Below are positions 1 to 7,608 of a stretch of DNA of 20,702 nucleotides, one piece after another. Location of the stretch: positions 1-20,702 of IMG/VR virus record IMGVR_UViG_3300039191_000386. The stretch is one strand, 5' to 3'. The DNA is from a virus. The position numbers and the translations under genes were made by a program. Each line of letters opens with the position of its first letter. The first letter of the stretch is position 1. The notes beneath the pieces were generated by a model. It was not told the origin of the DNA. It made no database searches and was given only the letters and a program-made list of their open reading frames with translations.

Positions 1-520
1 CAATAATACCAGCCTTTTCATCTATATTTAAAAATACGAAATTATCACCGTATTTACATGTGTTTCTAGTCCACATAGGTAAACTAGTATGAATATCTAA
101 TCTATTTTTGAATAAATCTTCAAGAATACTTTTAACCCTTTTAGAGTCTGAATAAATATTAAGCAACTGACCCCTATCATTTGGAGTTGTCGCTTCTTCC
201 ATCATAATATCCAGAGCAGCAGATATTTCTGGATAAAATTCCATAGCCTCAAAGTCTGTATAACTACCAATACGTGTAGTTTCGTAATGAATTGCTTGTT
301 GATACATTTCATTATCGACCTTAGACCATAACCCGCTAAGGTATTTGTTCTGTTGCGCTTGTAATTTAGCCGTGTTATATTCATCTTTTGATTGTGTTTT
401 TAATAAGTCTTGGTTACCAATTGTGTAACGGTTTGTTTGCGACTTAGGTACGTTAACACCATCTTGTGCAAATATATTATTTAACCTCTGAAATACTGTT
501 AAATTCTTCTTTTTAGCCAT
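1..520 (-). CDS. T4 gp20-like portal vertex protein, N-terminal part (cut by window edge)
   Basis: The portal forms the dodecameric ring at the special head vertex through which DNA is packaged and to which the neck attaches. The reading frame starts at an ATG at 518-520 and runs open to the window edge, giving 173 residues. A Lys-rich start is followed by a stretch like the N-terminal region of gp20-type portals of large myoviruses: a Tyr/Gln/Ile helix, 'MEFYPEISAALDIMMEEATT', then an 'ILEDLF' segment and 'WTRNTCKYGDNFVFLNID', which matches the usual trp-x-arg-asn...tyr-gly-asp pattern of the family. The position just downstream of the large terminase and one small gene fits a packaging module. 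The family call is from memory of portal sequences, not from a search. No clear promoter precedes it, so it is probably co-transcribed with the terminase. Confidence 0.8.
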   Translation of the reverse strand, partial: MAKKKNLTVFQRLNNIFAQDGVNVPKSQTNRYTIGNQDLLKTQSKDEYNTAKLQAQQNKYLSGLWSKVDNEMYQQAIHYETTRIGSYTDFEAMEFYPEISAALDIMMEEATTPNDRGQLLNIYSDSKRVKSILEDLFKNRLDIHTSLPMWTRNTCKYGDNFVFLNIDEKAGII

Positions 521-568
521 TGTTTATACTTTTGTACTATTATAATCCTTAAATCAATAAATTAAAGG

Positions 569-811
569 TTATTTTACATAATCACATTCAACATATGCAA
601 TTCTCTTCTGAGTACCACCCTCAACTATGATTTCATATGAATATGTTGTTATCCAATCTTCACCTTGTGAATTAGGTTTAGCATTACAAAAGTATTTAGG
701 ATTTCCCGTACTCTTGTTAATTTTTTTATCTGTTGGTTGAGGGCTCCATTTATATAATTGGTTATTACCATATGGTTTCCTAACGTATGTTTTTCCTTTT
801 CTAAGTCCCAT
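569..811 (-). CDS. 80-aa hypothetical protein between terminase and portal
   Basis: I do not recognise this protein. It is 80 residues, basic at the N-terminus (GLRKGKTYVRKPYG) and rich in Lys, Asn, Thr and Tyr, with two Cys (near residues 42 and 76) and no membrane segment. Its ATG shares its A with the last base of the terminase stop codon (TAATG), so it is likely made by translational coupling to the terminase. The position between terminase and portal suggests a small packaging or head-neck role, but that is inference only. Confidence 0.7.
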   Translation of the reverse strand: MGLRKGKTYVRKPYGNNQLYKWSPQPTDKKINKSTGNPKYFCNAKPNSQGEDWITTYSYEIIVEGGTQKRIAYVECDYVK

Positions 812-2637
812 TATTTCATTCCACTAAATAGCCACATGTAATCCCCGTTGGGGTCTTGCATGTTTTTCTTGACAACATCTGGGAATCTAGGATTTGCTGC
901 TCCCTTTTTACCCCTATTATTTCGAGATACGAATTTGTTGCCATTATAATCTTTATCTTTTTTACTATCACCACTATTATCATTTAATACCCAAGCATCT
1001 AACATAGCTTTCGTTTTACTCTCAAGCTTTTGAAGTTTCTTAAATGAATGCTCCAATGAGAATAATGCCATAGCTAAAGCCATTAATAAATCATCGTGTT
1101 TACCTTCTTGGTGGTCTGGTCTACCATTTTTCTTATAGATAAATGTTCTCATCTCACCAGTAAGTCTTCTTGACCTAACTTTAATTTGGTCAGTTCTAAT
1201 CATATACTCAAGGTGTGCAATCATTGGTAAACGTACACCATTGGCGTTGAAACCTGGTACTAAATCACCACTCTTCGTATATGATTCTAAATCTTTATTC
1301 CTACTAATTAATTTCTTTCTATCATCATAGTGTAGATTCTTGAAATTATATTCTACTAACTTCAATACAGTTGTAACACCCATACCACCAGTTATATCTA
1401 CTACAGCATGTGCATCATATAAGTCACCATATTCCATTACAATCTCAGCTAATAAATCTGGCTGTACTTTACCCTTATACTCCATAACTTGTTCCATTGT
1501 GTCCATATCAATGATTACAATTGTAGAGGAATCGGCACCATCACCCCTCGCGACATCGACACCCATAATATATCTATGACCTTCAACTGGTTTTTCCCAA
1601 ATCCAATATTCATCATCTTCACCAGATATCCACTTAGGGTCTCTAACGTTGAATTTTTCTTGATGTTCTATATGTTCATCGGCAATAACGTTACCACCAG
1701 AACCTAAGAACGATACATCAAGCTCTTGTGCAATCATACGAGCATTGTTGTTCATACCTTTACACATTTCCTCATACCAATATGACCTAGGTTTCCACCC
1801 ATCTAATATCCTTTGCTCATAAGATTCTTTGGTAAACTCAACTTCTGGCTCCATGATTTCATCTTTCTCACCTTTCTCAGCACCTTCTTTGTCAATATCT
1901 TTATACCATCTCAAATCTTTATTATAACGAGGGTCTTCATACCATTTCATTTCGACAACATTAAAGTTGTTTTCACCTTGCTTAGCTTGCTCGTATGTTT
2001 CGTAATATAAAGGGTCTTGACCATTTGGTGTGGAAATTAATGTAGCCCTACCACCAGTACCAAGTGCTGTAAGTGCGGCACCAAATACCTCTACACCATT
2101 ATCGATAAAGGCAGCCTCATCCATCACTAAATATGTTGGTGTATAACCCCTTAAAGCATCTTTAGATGTTGCAACCGCTTTAACTCTTGATTTGTTAGGA
2201 AGCATTAATTCCTTTTTGGATTCAGTAAGAAATATAGTTTTACCTTCATTCTGTTTTGAACCATAATATTCAGAACCCCATACCCACCTTGGTAATTGTA
2301 ATAAGAAATCTTTTACCTTACTTAAGAATTCTTGGGCCATATCTTGCTTGTTTGCAAGAATTAGAATTTGTTCTGGATTATCTTTATCTGCAAATGCTAC
2401 TTGTATTGCAAGATATGCAGCTGTAGTAGTTGATACACCAGCCTGTCTTGGTTTAGTAATAATATTAAATCTATTATCCTTATAAGCCTTAATAATCTCC
2501 TTTTGTTTATAGAATAAATTAAATGGAACAAACCCCTCTTGCGTTTTATCGAATGTCTCCAAATAGGTTTCAATCGCATGAATTGGGTCCATTAAACAAT
2601 TCGTATATTCTTTTAATATTTCACCCCCAGTCAGCAT
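811..2637 (-). CDS. Terminase large subunit (gp17-like)
   Basis: This is the ATPase and nuclease that pumps DNA into the prohead and cuts the concatemer. It has 608 residues, close to T4 gp17 (610). The N-terminal ATPase has a deviant P-loop at about residues 62-71 (KPRQAGVSTT), in which Val stands where the classical Walker A lysine would be, as in many phage terminases. Walker B with the catalytic Glu is LVMDEA at 170-175. The C-terminal RNase H-type nuclease shows an MGVDVARGDGAD motif near 357-369, a VVDITGGMG motif near 415 and HDDLLMALAMA near 510, which supply the acidic metal ligands. A TATTTAT promoter-like motif lies 12 bases upstream and a terminator for the preceding gene lies just before that, so this begins a new transcription unit leading to the 80-aa gene and the portal. 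Confidence 0.96.
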   Translation of the reverse strand: MLTGGEILKEYTNCLMDPIHAIETYLETFDKTQEGFVPFNLFYKQKEIIKAYKDNRFNIITKPRQAGVSTTTAAYLAIQVAFADKDNPEQILILANKQDMAQEFLSKVKDFLLQLPRWVWGSEYYGSKQNEGKTIFLTESKKELMLPNKSRVKAVATSKDALRGYTPTYLVMDEAAFIDNGVEVFGAALTALGTGGRATLISTPNGQDPLYYETYEQAKQGENNFNVVEMKWYEDPRYNKDLRWYKDIDKEGAEKGEKDEIMEPEVEFTKESYEQRILDGWKPRSYWYEEMCKGMNNNARMIAQELDVSFLGSGGNVIADEHIEHQEKFNVRDPKWISGEDDEYWIWEKPVEGHRYIMGVDVARGDGADSSTIVIIDMDTMEQVMEYKGKVQPDLLAEIVMEYGDLYDAHAVVDITGGMGVTTVLKLVEYNFKNLHYDDRKKLISRNKDLESYTKSGDLVPGFNANGVRLPMIAHLEYMIRTDQIKVRSRRLTGEMRTFIYKKNGRPDHQEGKHDDLLMALAMALFSLEHSFKKLQKLESKTKAMLDAWVLNDNSGDSKKDKDYNGNKFVSRNNRGKKGAANPRFPDVVKKNMQDPNGDYMWLFSGMK

Positions 2638-2649
2638 CTTTTTTTATTT

Positions 2650-2657
2650 ATAAATAT
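2650..2657 (-). promoter_or_regulatory. TATTTAT-type promoter-like motif before terminase
   Basis: On the coding strand this reads ATATTTAT, 12 bases before the terminase ATG and directly after the terminator of the upstream gene. It belongs to a set of twelve such motifs before starts in the window. In this copy the following bases also create TATAAATA, the T4 late promoter core. Confidence 0.55.
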
Positions 2658-2675
2658 GCTGAAACCACTTAAAAC

Positions 2676-2704
2676 TAAAAAAGCCCCCATTTGGGAGCTT
2701 TTTA
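2676..2704 (-). terminator. Intrinsic terminator after the 406-aa head-module gene
   Basis: On the minus strand AGCTCCC pairs with GGGGGCT (7 bp, one G-U pair) around a 4-base loop. The stem is flanked by A and T runs. It lies 24 bases past the stop of the 406-aa gene and just before the terminase promoter motif. Confidence 0.8.
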
Positions 2705-2722
2705 AATTAATGATATTCCTAT

Positions 2723-3943
2723 TTAAAATAGACCATTTAAATCGATATTATCTAGGTCATCCAAACCTAATGAATCATCCGAATCATTCATTTCTCTGAC
2801 TGATTCCTCGTAAGCATCTCTTTCCATGTCCTCGTCAATTTGTTTAACAATTTCACGTATTTTTTGTTTCCCTTCTTTACTACCTAACATGATTTCTCTC
2901 ATAGTGTGATTAAATTCTTTTGTTGGTAAACTAACAAGGTCTGTATAAATGTGGTGTTTCTTATCAAAATCCTCAGCATCAATACATGATGTGAACCTTT
3001 CCCAAATAGCTGGACCTAATCTCATATCCCAAGGCTCAGCATTCATAAAGTCAGCCTTACCAGTAACATATTCTGTTAATTTCTCATCTTCTGGTAATCC
3101 GTGCATAGATAGTATTTCCATCACACCTTTAACTAATTCATGTATAAGTACTGGGAATGTCATAGCTTGTGCGTGTATGACTGGCTTATCACCGTCAAAT
3201 TCAACATTTACTCTACCTCCAGCACTCTTAGCCATTGAATCGTCAGATGTTAAGTAATTATAATCAGCAGCAGCCATCATTTTAGAATACTTTCTTGGTA
3301 ATGTTGGATTCATGTTAGTTAATTTCCTATCAACTTCGTGGAACATGTGGTGACCCTTTTTAGATGCACCTTGAATCATTGCATTAACAAATCTTCTCTT
3401 ATATACTTCATCCTTTGCTGATACAAGACTCTCATGATTATCGAATTCCATATCCTCAATTACTTGTGGAGATGGGTTCGTTCTTATACCTTCAAGTGAA
3501 ATACTAGGTGTTAACTCAGCAATAATTTCAACATCATCCTCACCCATATCATATTCTTTACGAATCATTTCACAAGCAAGTTCCTCAAGTTCCTTTTTAT
3601 GAGATGATTCAATCTTCATAGCATCCTCCAATAGCGGCATCATATTTTTTAATGATTCCATAGGATTTGCCTCTTCTATATCAAATTGACGTTTGTAGTT
3701 ATCAACAACCTCTTTGAATCTTTTAGACATTATTTTTTCTTCGAAGTGTTGTTCTTCACTTTCTGGAAAAATAGGGTGTTTACCTAAAGAATGATTTCTA
3801 TCTCTAAGTTGTTTTTCTAGAGTAGGGTTCATCCTTTCTTTACAATTCTCATCGTATTTCATTCTACCCTCATTAATAGGAGCTTTATCTTTATTTAAAG
3901 CTCTTTCTAACGCTCTTTTTCTTATTTCTTCTAATCTTCCCAT
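2723..3943 (-). CDS. 406-aa hypothetical head-module protein with HELVKG motif
   Basis: I cannot name this family. The 406-residue protein is highly charged. It has a Lys/Arg/Glu-rich, probably helical, N-terminal third, a more hydrophobic core near residues 255-285 containing FPVLIHELVKGVMEILSMHG, and a very acidic tail ending DDLDNIDLNGLF. The HELVK core looks like a HExxH metal site but lacks the second His, so I do not call it a protease. It is the last gene of a minus-strand string and is followed by a clear terminator. The upstream 206-aa gene ends 2 bases before its start. From its place among prohead-core-like genes and the terminase it is probably a structural or head-assembly protein; that is inference. 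Confidence 0.8.
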   Translation of the reverse strand: MGRLEEIRKRALERALNKDKAPINEGRMKYDENCKERMNPTLEKQLRDRNHSLGKHPIFPESEEQHFEEKIMSKRFKEVVDNYKRQFDIEEANPMESLKNMMPLLEDAMKIESSHKKELEELACEMIRKEYDMGEDDVEIIAELTPSISLEGIRTNPSPQVIEDMEFDNHESLVSAKDEVYKRRFVNAMIQGASKKGHHMFHEVDRKLTNMNPTLPRKYSKMMAAADYNYLTSDDSMAKSAGGRVNVEFDGDKPVIHAQAMTFPVLIHELVKGVMEILSMHGLPEDEKLTEYVTGKADFMNAEPWDMRLGPAIWERFTSCIDAEDFDKKHHIYTDLVSLPTKEFNHTMREIMLGSKEGKQKIREIVKQIDEDMERDAYEESVREMNDSDDSLGLDDLDNIDLNGLF

Positions 3944-3945
3944 TT

Positions 3946-4566
3946 TTATATTTTTTTTCTAAGAACATTCTCAACCAAATCAGACTTCCTCATCTTAGGT
4001 CTTACATTCTCAGCTTGCACTTTCATGTGTTTTATGATTATTGGTAATTTAGCTCTAGGAACACCAATTCTTTCAGCAAACGCTGCAATAATTTCAGCTT
4101 GTTCAATAGGTGTATTAATTTTAGATAATACTTGTTTAAACTGACTTAAATCAATTCTATCCATAAACTTCTGAACATCATTTTTAAGTTTACTTACATC
4201 AACATTCTCTTCGTTACCTTCCTCTTCACTTTGAATTTCTGGATTAATACCATATTCGATTTCTCTAGATGCCCTTTCATAATCTTCATCATCATTCTCA
4301 GCATGGAAATTCTCTGGGTTTCTATCTTGTTTATTAGCCGTAGCATAATAAATCTTTTCACCCTGTTCTTTACCATATTTTTTAATGAACTTATCCATCA
4401 CATCTTGATTGGCTTCATCAACACCTTCTGGTTGTTCATCAACTATCTTAACAACATCATCATTACCAAGTTCTGGCGCGATGTCTTGGAAGTCTTCTGG
4501 TTTAATCATAACCTTAGCTTCATTAATCTGTCTTAACTTGTTCGCTATCCTGTTTTTTTGGTCCAT
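3946..4566 (-). CDS. 206-aa acidic hypothetical head-module protein
   Basis: The function is unknown. It is a charged, largely helical, acidic protein of 206 residues. Near residues 59-85 it carries FIKKYGKEQGEKIYYATANK followed by QDRNPENF. I recall this 'KKYG..G...YYATA.K..R.P' segment from structural or assembly proteins of other large myoviruses. A Glu/Asp-rich linker (about 90-122) separates it from a C-terminal helical domain rich in Ile, Ala and Lys. Its first 44 bases overlap the end of the 148-aa gene, and the next gene follows after 2 bases, so it is co-expressed with the head module. Confidence 0.8.
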   Translation of the reverse strand: MDQKNRIANKLRQINEAKVMIKPEDFQDIAPELGNDDVVKIVDEQPEGVDEANQDVMDKFIKKYGKEQGEKIYYATANKQDRNPENFHAENDDEDYERASREIEYGINPEIQSEEEGNEENVDVSKLKNDVQKFMDRIDLSQFKQVLSKINTPIEQAEIIAAFAERIGVPRAKLPIIIKHMKVQAENVRPKMRKSDLVENVLRKKI

Positions 4567-4969
4567 TGTTTTTAACTTTATACTCTAGTACGAGGTCCTT
4601 CTCGTACAAATTGTCCTCTACGGACTTTATCTCTTCTCCGAACTTAAATACTAATCTACGTTCTGGATACTCATCATATTCCATCAAATCCTCCCAAGCT
4701 AAAGCACAAACACCATCAATGGCATCCCATACTGCAAAGGTATCACTTTTTTGAATAACGTTAAGTTTGATTTTAGTGGTCAATACACCAACGCTCTTAA
4801 TTAATACCTTTCTTGGTGGACTTGGTTGTCCAGAAGCTGGGTATAAATCCCAATCTTCACCGTCAACATTATCAGTAGTATCAGAAAAGATAAACTCATA
4901 TATGTAATCATCTTTCCAATCAGTACCTAATAGGTTGACATAAATTAAATATAAACCCTTTTTATCCAT
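4523..4969 (-). CDS. 148-aa hypothetical protein of the head module
   Basis: I do not recognise a named family. The N-terminal half looks like a compact beta-rich domain (LYLIYVNLLGTDWKDDYIYEF, then SDTTDNVDGEDWDLYPASG), with many aromatic and acidic residues. I recall similar short proteins beside prohead genes of other Bacteroidota myophages. The tail (about 125-148) is Lys/Gln/Asp-rich and probably disordered. Its ATG overlaps the stop of the upstream 422-aa gene as TAATG, and its end overlaps the start of the 206-aa gene by 44 bases, so all three are translated from one mRNA. Confidence 0.8.
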   Translation of the reverse strand: MDKKGLYLIYVNLLGTDWKDDYIYEFIFSDTTDNVDGEDWDLYPASGQPSPPRKVLIKSVGVLTTKIKLNVIQKSDTFAVWDAIDGVCALAWEDLMEYDEYPERRLVFKFGEEIKSVEDNLYEKDLVLEYKVKNNGPKKQDSEQVKTD

Positions 4970-6237
4970 TATACACTTTCAATATAATCATCATGAATAT
5001 CTGATAATTCTAAGTTTGTTTCTGGATTCCCAAAGAATTCAACACCTACTCTATAAGTCTTTCCATCTGGTGAATCAACAGATTCATAAGCATAAACCCA
5101 AGGTTCGTCATATGCTTCTGGTTTCACCAATACTTCATCAGTCTTATTAAATACAATATCTTTGTTACCGTCTTCAAAACTAACTTTTAGTATTGCACGA
5201 GAGTCATCTAGATACTTAGTTTTAATTATTTTACCATTTGAAGCCTCACCTTCACCCATAATTAAACTTTCACCATCATCAGCTTTAGGATTAACCTTTG
5301 GCTTTGTTGTTGGTCTAAAAGGTTTTTGTCTTCTAGAAGGTTTAGTATCTGGCTTAGTGTCTGGTTTTGTAGGGGCTGGCTTAATCTCTGGTGCCTCAGT
5401 AACATCAGGCCCATCTAACATATACTCATCCCTATCGTATTTTCCATAATTTTTGTAATCCATATCGTGATGTTCTTTTAATTTCTTAAGAATATTATCT
5501 TTACGTACAAAGTTACTAAAATTTATGTTAGAATCCAAGGATTCACCTAATTGCTTACTTTCATTTTTAGGAACGCAGTTAGGAACTTCCTTTCCATCCT
5601 TCTTTTTGGTGCCGACCATTTCATATCCATCCCAACAAGGATTTGATTGCTCGGCAAGCTTAAAATTTTCTTCTTGAGGTTCTTCGTCAAAACCTAAATC
5701 TTCTTCACCATTAGTTGGGTTTGTATCAACATCTGCATCGATATCATCATCCGCATCACCAGTGTCAACATCAACGTCAACATCAATATCATCTTCACCC
5801 TTACCAGAGCTCTTAATTTTATTAATGATATCTTTTTGGTCCTCTTTATCCATCTCAGCAGTATGTGTTGCTGAAACGACTGAGTTAATTGCAAACTTCT
5901 CTAAATCGAAGTCTGGTTGACCTTGTTGTTCTGTATATTTTCTTAGGGATTGTCCAAGCTTTCCAGCTAACTGTTGGATAAAGTTCTCTGGGTCTTCATC
6001 TTCATCAGCTTCAACTCCAGCATCGAATGGTTCATCATCGAATGGCTTATCATTAGAATCACCTTCTACATCCGCATCAATGTCTGCATCAATGTCCGCA
6101 TCAACATCTTCGAAATCGTCAAGGGATTCTTCATCACCAGCTGGAGCTGGGCTTTCATCGCCCAGCTTTAGCTTGTATTTTGTTTCTTCTTCTATATTGT
6201 ATCCGTCTTCCTCGTCTGCAAATAGACCAGTAGACAT
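4969..6237 (-). CDS. 422-aa acidic prohead-core-like protein with Asp repeats
   Basis: This is probably a scaffold or prohead-core type protein, inferred from context and composition. The N-terminal 100 residues are extremely acidic, with a repeated Asp-Ala-Asp-Ile unit. A short helical region follows (about 80-135), then a second Asp/Val repeat near 150-172. Near residues 199-225 is a CWDGYEMVGTKKKDGKEVPN segment ending in CVPK. This is a two-Cys motif that I recall from scaffold or core proteins of T4-like marine phages. A Pro/Lys/Thr linker with a TKPD repeat (about 290-320) leads to a C-terminal beta-rich domain of about 100 residues. The preceding gene ends in an A10 run from which a -1 shift would read straight into this frame (see findings). 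Confidence 0.8.
   Translation of the reverse strand: MSTGLFADEEDGYNIEEETKYKLKLGDESPAPAGDEESLDDFEDVDADIDADIDADVEGDSNDKPFDDEPFDAGVEADEDEDPENFIQQLAGKLGQSLRKYTEQQGQPDFDLEKFAINSVVSATHTAEMDKEDQKDIINKIKSSGKGEDDIDVDVDVDTGDADDDIDADVDTNPTNGEEDLGFDEEPQEENFKLAEQSNPCWDGYEMVGTKKKDGKEVPNCVPKNESKQLGESLDSNINFSNFVRKDNILKKLKEHHDMDYKNYGKYDRDEYMLDGPDVTEAPEIKPAPTKPDTKPDTKPSRRQKPFRPTTKPKVNPKADDGESLIMGEGEASNGKIIKTKYLDDSRAILKVSFEDGNKDIVFNKTDEVLVKPEAYDEPWVYAYESVDSPDGKTYRVGVEFFGNPETNLELSDIHDDYIESV
5341..5373 (-). repeat. Short in-gene repeat coding for TKPD units
   Basis: Degenerate 12-base units encode TKPDTKPDTKPS in the linker of the 422-aa acidic protein. They look like a low-complexity flexible linker expanded by in-frame slippage or unequal recombination. 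Confidence 0.6.
5732..5798 (-). repeat. In-gene acidic Asp/Val/Ile codon repeat
   Basis: A run of near-repeating hexamers (atc/gac-type codons) encodes an alternating Asp-Ile/Asp-Val/Asp-Ala stretch in the 422-aa protein. It resembles the 12-base repeat at 6071-6106 in the same gene. Confidence 0.6.
6071..6106 (-). repeat. Three tandem 12-base units coding for Asp-Ala-Asp-Ile
   Basis: Three nearly identical 12-base units (plus-strand form tccgcatcaatg, with one to three changes between copies) encode DADIDADIDADV near the N-terminus of the acidic 422-aa protein. They preserve frame and acidity. Confidence 0.75.
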
Positions 6238-6257
6238 ACCGTCAGCTTTAGTCTCGC

Positions 6258-7091
6258 TTAGGCTTTTTTTTTTAAAGCTTCAATTAAAGCTTGTGCTTCA
6301 TTTTCAGATAATGAATCAACTAAATCACTTAATTTAGATTCGCTCTCTTCAATTGTAATAGCTCTAGAAATTTTAAGGTTTCTATTTGTAAGATATCCAT
6401 CTTCCTTAATCGTTTCTTTTTTAGTTGTTGGCTCAATACCTTCAACCATATTATCGATTAATCTTTCATTCTCAGAAAGTTCAACATCTTCTTTCATGAT
6501 TTCAGTATCATGACCTTGCTCACCAGCTTTGTGTTTACCAGTATCTTCTTTACTGTTATCACCTGGCATCTTTTTAGCATCCTCATCAAATTCACCATCT
6601 AAGTTATCACCAGATGTATCATTATCAGTTTTTGTACCCTTTCCGTCATTTTCTTCGACTTCTTCAACAACCTCTTCTTCAACGAATCCAAAACCACCAG
6701 CAGATATTGCGTTTTCAGTTAAATTGTCATTTTCAAATACATTAACCTTTTCACCACCATAAGTTTCATTAAGGCTTAAAAATTTAAGATTAAGTTTTTT
6801 GATTGCTTTTGCATATGTAGGGTGTGCTTCTTTCTTTTTGTTTTGTAGACCACCAATGTAATTGAAGTCTTCAACAACAAGATTAGATTTCTTACTAGAA
6901 CCTACTGTTTTAATGTAATACTCATGGTTTTCTCTTACAATACCATAAACTTTACCGTCTGGACCAATTTTAGTTAACTCAATAACAGAGTTAGTCGTAG
7001 ATTTGTTAACGGATTCACCCATTAAGTGCTTCATACGATTAATCTTCTCATTTCCTTTTAACCCAGTTGGCTTTACTATATTCTTTCTCAT
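6258..7091 (-). CDS. 277-aa structural-type protein, first gene of the head string
   Basis: The named function is unknown; it is probably a head-assembly or structural protein. A Lys-rich start is followed at about 35-115 by a compact domain with YGIVRENHEYYIKTV, FNYIGGLQNKKKEAHPTYAK and LNLKFLSLNE. I recall this combination from structural proteins of other large Bacteroidota myophages. An acidic low-complexity middle (about 140-205; Glu, Asp, Gly) and a helical end rich in Ser, Glu and Leu follow. The gene ends in TTA AAA AAA AAA GCC TAA, an A10 run 20 bases before the next gene. A TATTTAT motif lies 17 bases upstream of the ATG, so the five-gene string 7091-2723 probably starts here. Confidence 0.8.
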   Translation of the reverse strand: MRKNIVKPTGLKGNEKINRMKHLMGESVNKSTTNSVIELTKIGPDGKVYGIVRENHEYYIKTVGSSKKSNLVVEDFNYIGGLQNKKKEAHPTYAKAIKKLNLKFLSLNETYGGEKVNVFENDNLTENAISAGGFGFVEEEVVEEVEENDGKGTKTDNDTSGDNLDGEFDEDAKKMPGDNSKEDTGKHKAGEQGHDTEIMKEDVELSENERLIDNMVEGIEPTTKKETIKEDGYLTNRNLKISRAITIEESESKLSDLVDSLSENEAQALIEALKKKA

Positions 7092-7108
7092 ATCGATACG
7101 ATTTTATT

Positions 7109-7116
7109 ATAAATAT
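7109..7116 (-). promoter_or_regulatory. TATTTAT-type promoter-like motif before the head gene string
   Basis: The coding strand reads ATATTTAT followed by AATAAAA, 17 bases before the ATG at 7091. It would drive the gene string that ends at the terminator near 2690. Confidence 0.55.
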
Positions 7117-7128
7117 CAAATTATTTGA

Positions 7129-7380
7129 TTAAGTGCTAATCGAACCCAAATTTGGGTCTTGAGTTAAAGCACTTTTTAGGGTTCCGATAACATATATATC
7201 GGCAGCACCAGTAATACTACCAACTCTAATATCTATTGTAGAACCAGCAGCCATAGTAACTGATGTCCCATTAATAGTTACAGTGCCATTCGCACCAGCG
7301 TAAACTTGAGTATAACTATATTTATCTGTATCTGCTGATGTAGATAAGTGTATTACTGAATTGTCTTTTAATAATCCCAT
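7129..7380 (-). CDS. 83-aa Gly/Thr/Ser-rich hypothetical protein
   Basis: The function is unknown. The protein is short, neutral and rich in Thr, Ser, Gly, Ala and Ile, with a beta-strand pattern (SYTQVYAGANGTVTINGTSV, then TMAAGSTIDIRVGSITGAAD). This composition is typical of small phage virion decoration, fibre or spike-like beta proteins. It has its own TATTTAT motif 15 bases upstream and sits directly upstream of the head gene string, which fits a late virion protein, but no family can be named. Confidence 0.75.
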   Translation of the reverse strand: MGLLKDNSVIHLSTSADTDKYSYTQVYAGANGTVTINGTSVTMAAGSTIDIRVGSITGAADIYVIGTLKSALTQDPNLGSIST

Positions 7381-7395
7381 TTCTCTTATTTATTA

Positions 7396-7403
7396 ATAAA
7401 TAT
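7396..7403 (-). promoter_or_regulatory. TATTTAT-type promoter-like motif before the 83-aa gene
   Basis: The coding strand reads ATATTTAT, 15 bases before the ATG at 7380 and directly behind the terminator at 7413-7440. Confidence 0.55.
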
Positions 7404-7412
7404 GATGTGAAA

Positions 7413-7440
7413 TAAAAAAAAGCCCTATAAAGAGCTTTTT
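7413..7440 (-). terminator. Intrinsic terminator after the 46-aa ORF
   Basis: On the minus strand AAAAAGCTCT pairs across a 4-base loop with AGGGCTTTTT, ending in a T run. The top of the stem overlaps the stop codon of the 46-aa ORF (7439-7441). Confidence 0.8.
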
Positions 7441-7579
7441 ATTGACATTTAGTCGTACCATGTAATGATTGTAATAAATCGAATATTTTATTAGTTATCC
7501 TCATTTGTTTAATTCTCTTTGCTCGATTAACCACTTCTTTGTCTTTCATCATATTTTTTTTTCGTCTAAATAATTTCAT
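7439..7579 (-). CDS. 46-aa basic small protein
   Basis: A short ORF lies between thymidylate synthase and the 83-aa gene. It begins MKLFRRKKNMMKDKEVVNRA and ends HGTTKCQ. It is strongly basic and probably helical. In-frame ATGs at residues 10 and 11 offer a shorter 36-37 aa form. Support comes from the TATTTAT motif 17 bases upstream and from the terminator placed exactly at its stop codon, together a complete unit in a region otherwise empty of genes. The function is unknown; a nucleic-acid-binding role would fit the charge but is a guess. Confidence 0.5.
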   Translation of the reverse strand: MKLFRRKKNMMKDKEVVNRAKRIKQMRITNKIFDLLQSLHGTTKCQ

Positions 7580-7596
7580 ATCAATTGGTTTGACCA

Positions 7597-7604
7597 ATAA
7601 ATAT
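7597..7604 (-). promoter_or_regulatory. TATTTAT-type promoter-like motif before the 46-aa ORF
   Basis: The coding strand reads ATATTTAT followed by TGGTC, 17 bases before the ATG at 7579, just after the thymidylate synthase stop. Confidence 0.5.
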
Positions 7605-7608
7605 AATC

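Noticed and set aside
3080-3160. HELVK motif as a zinc metalloprotease site in the 406-aa protein
   Set aside because: The family signature is HExxH; the second His is Lys here and no downstream Glu ligand pattern is clear.
6529-6762. Ser/Pro-rich plus-strand ORFs opposite the acidic head genes (also 5162-5449 and 6080-6337)
   Set aside because: They are mirror images of Glu/Asp/Lys-rich coding regions on the other strand and have no promoter or family match.
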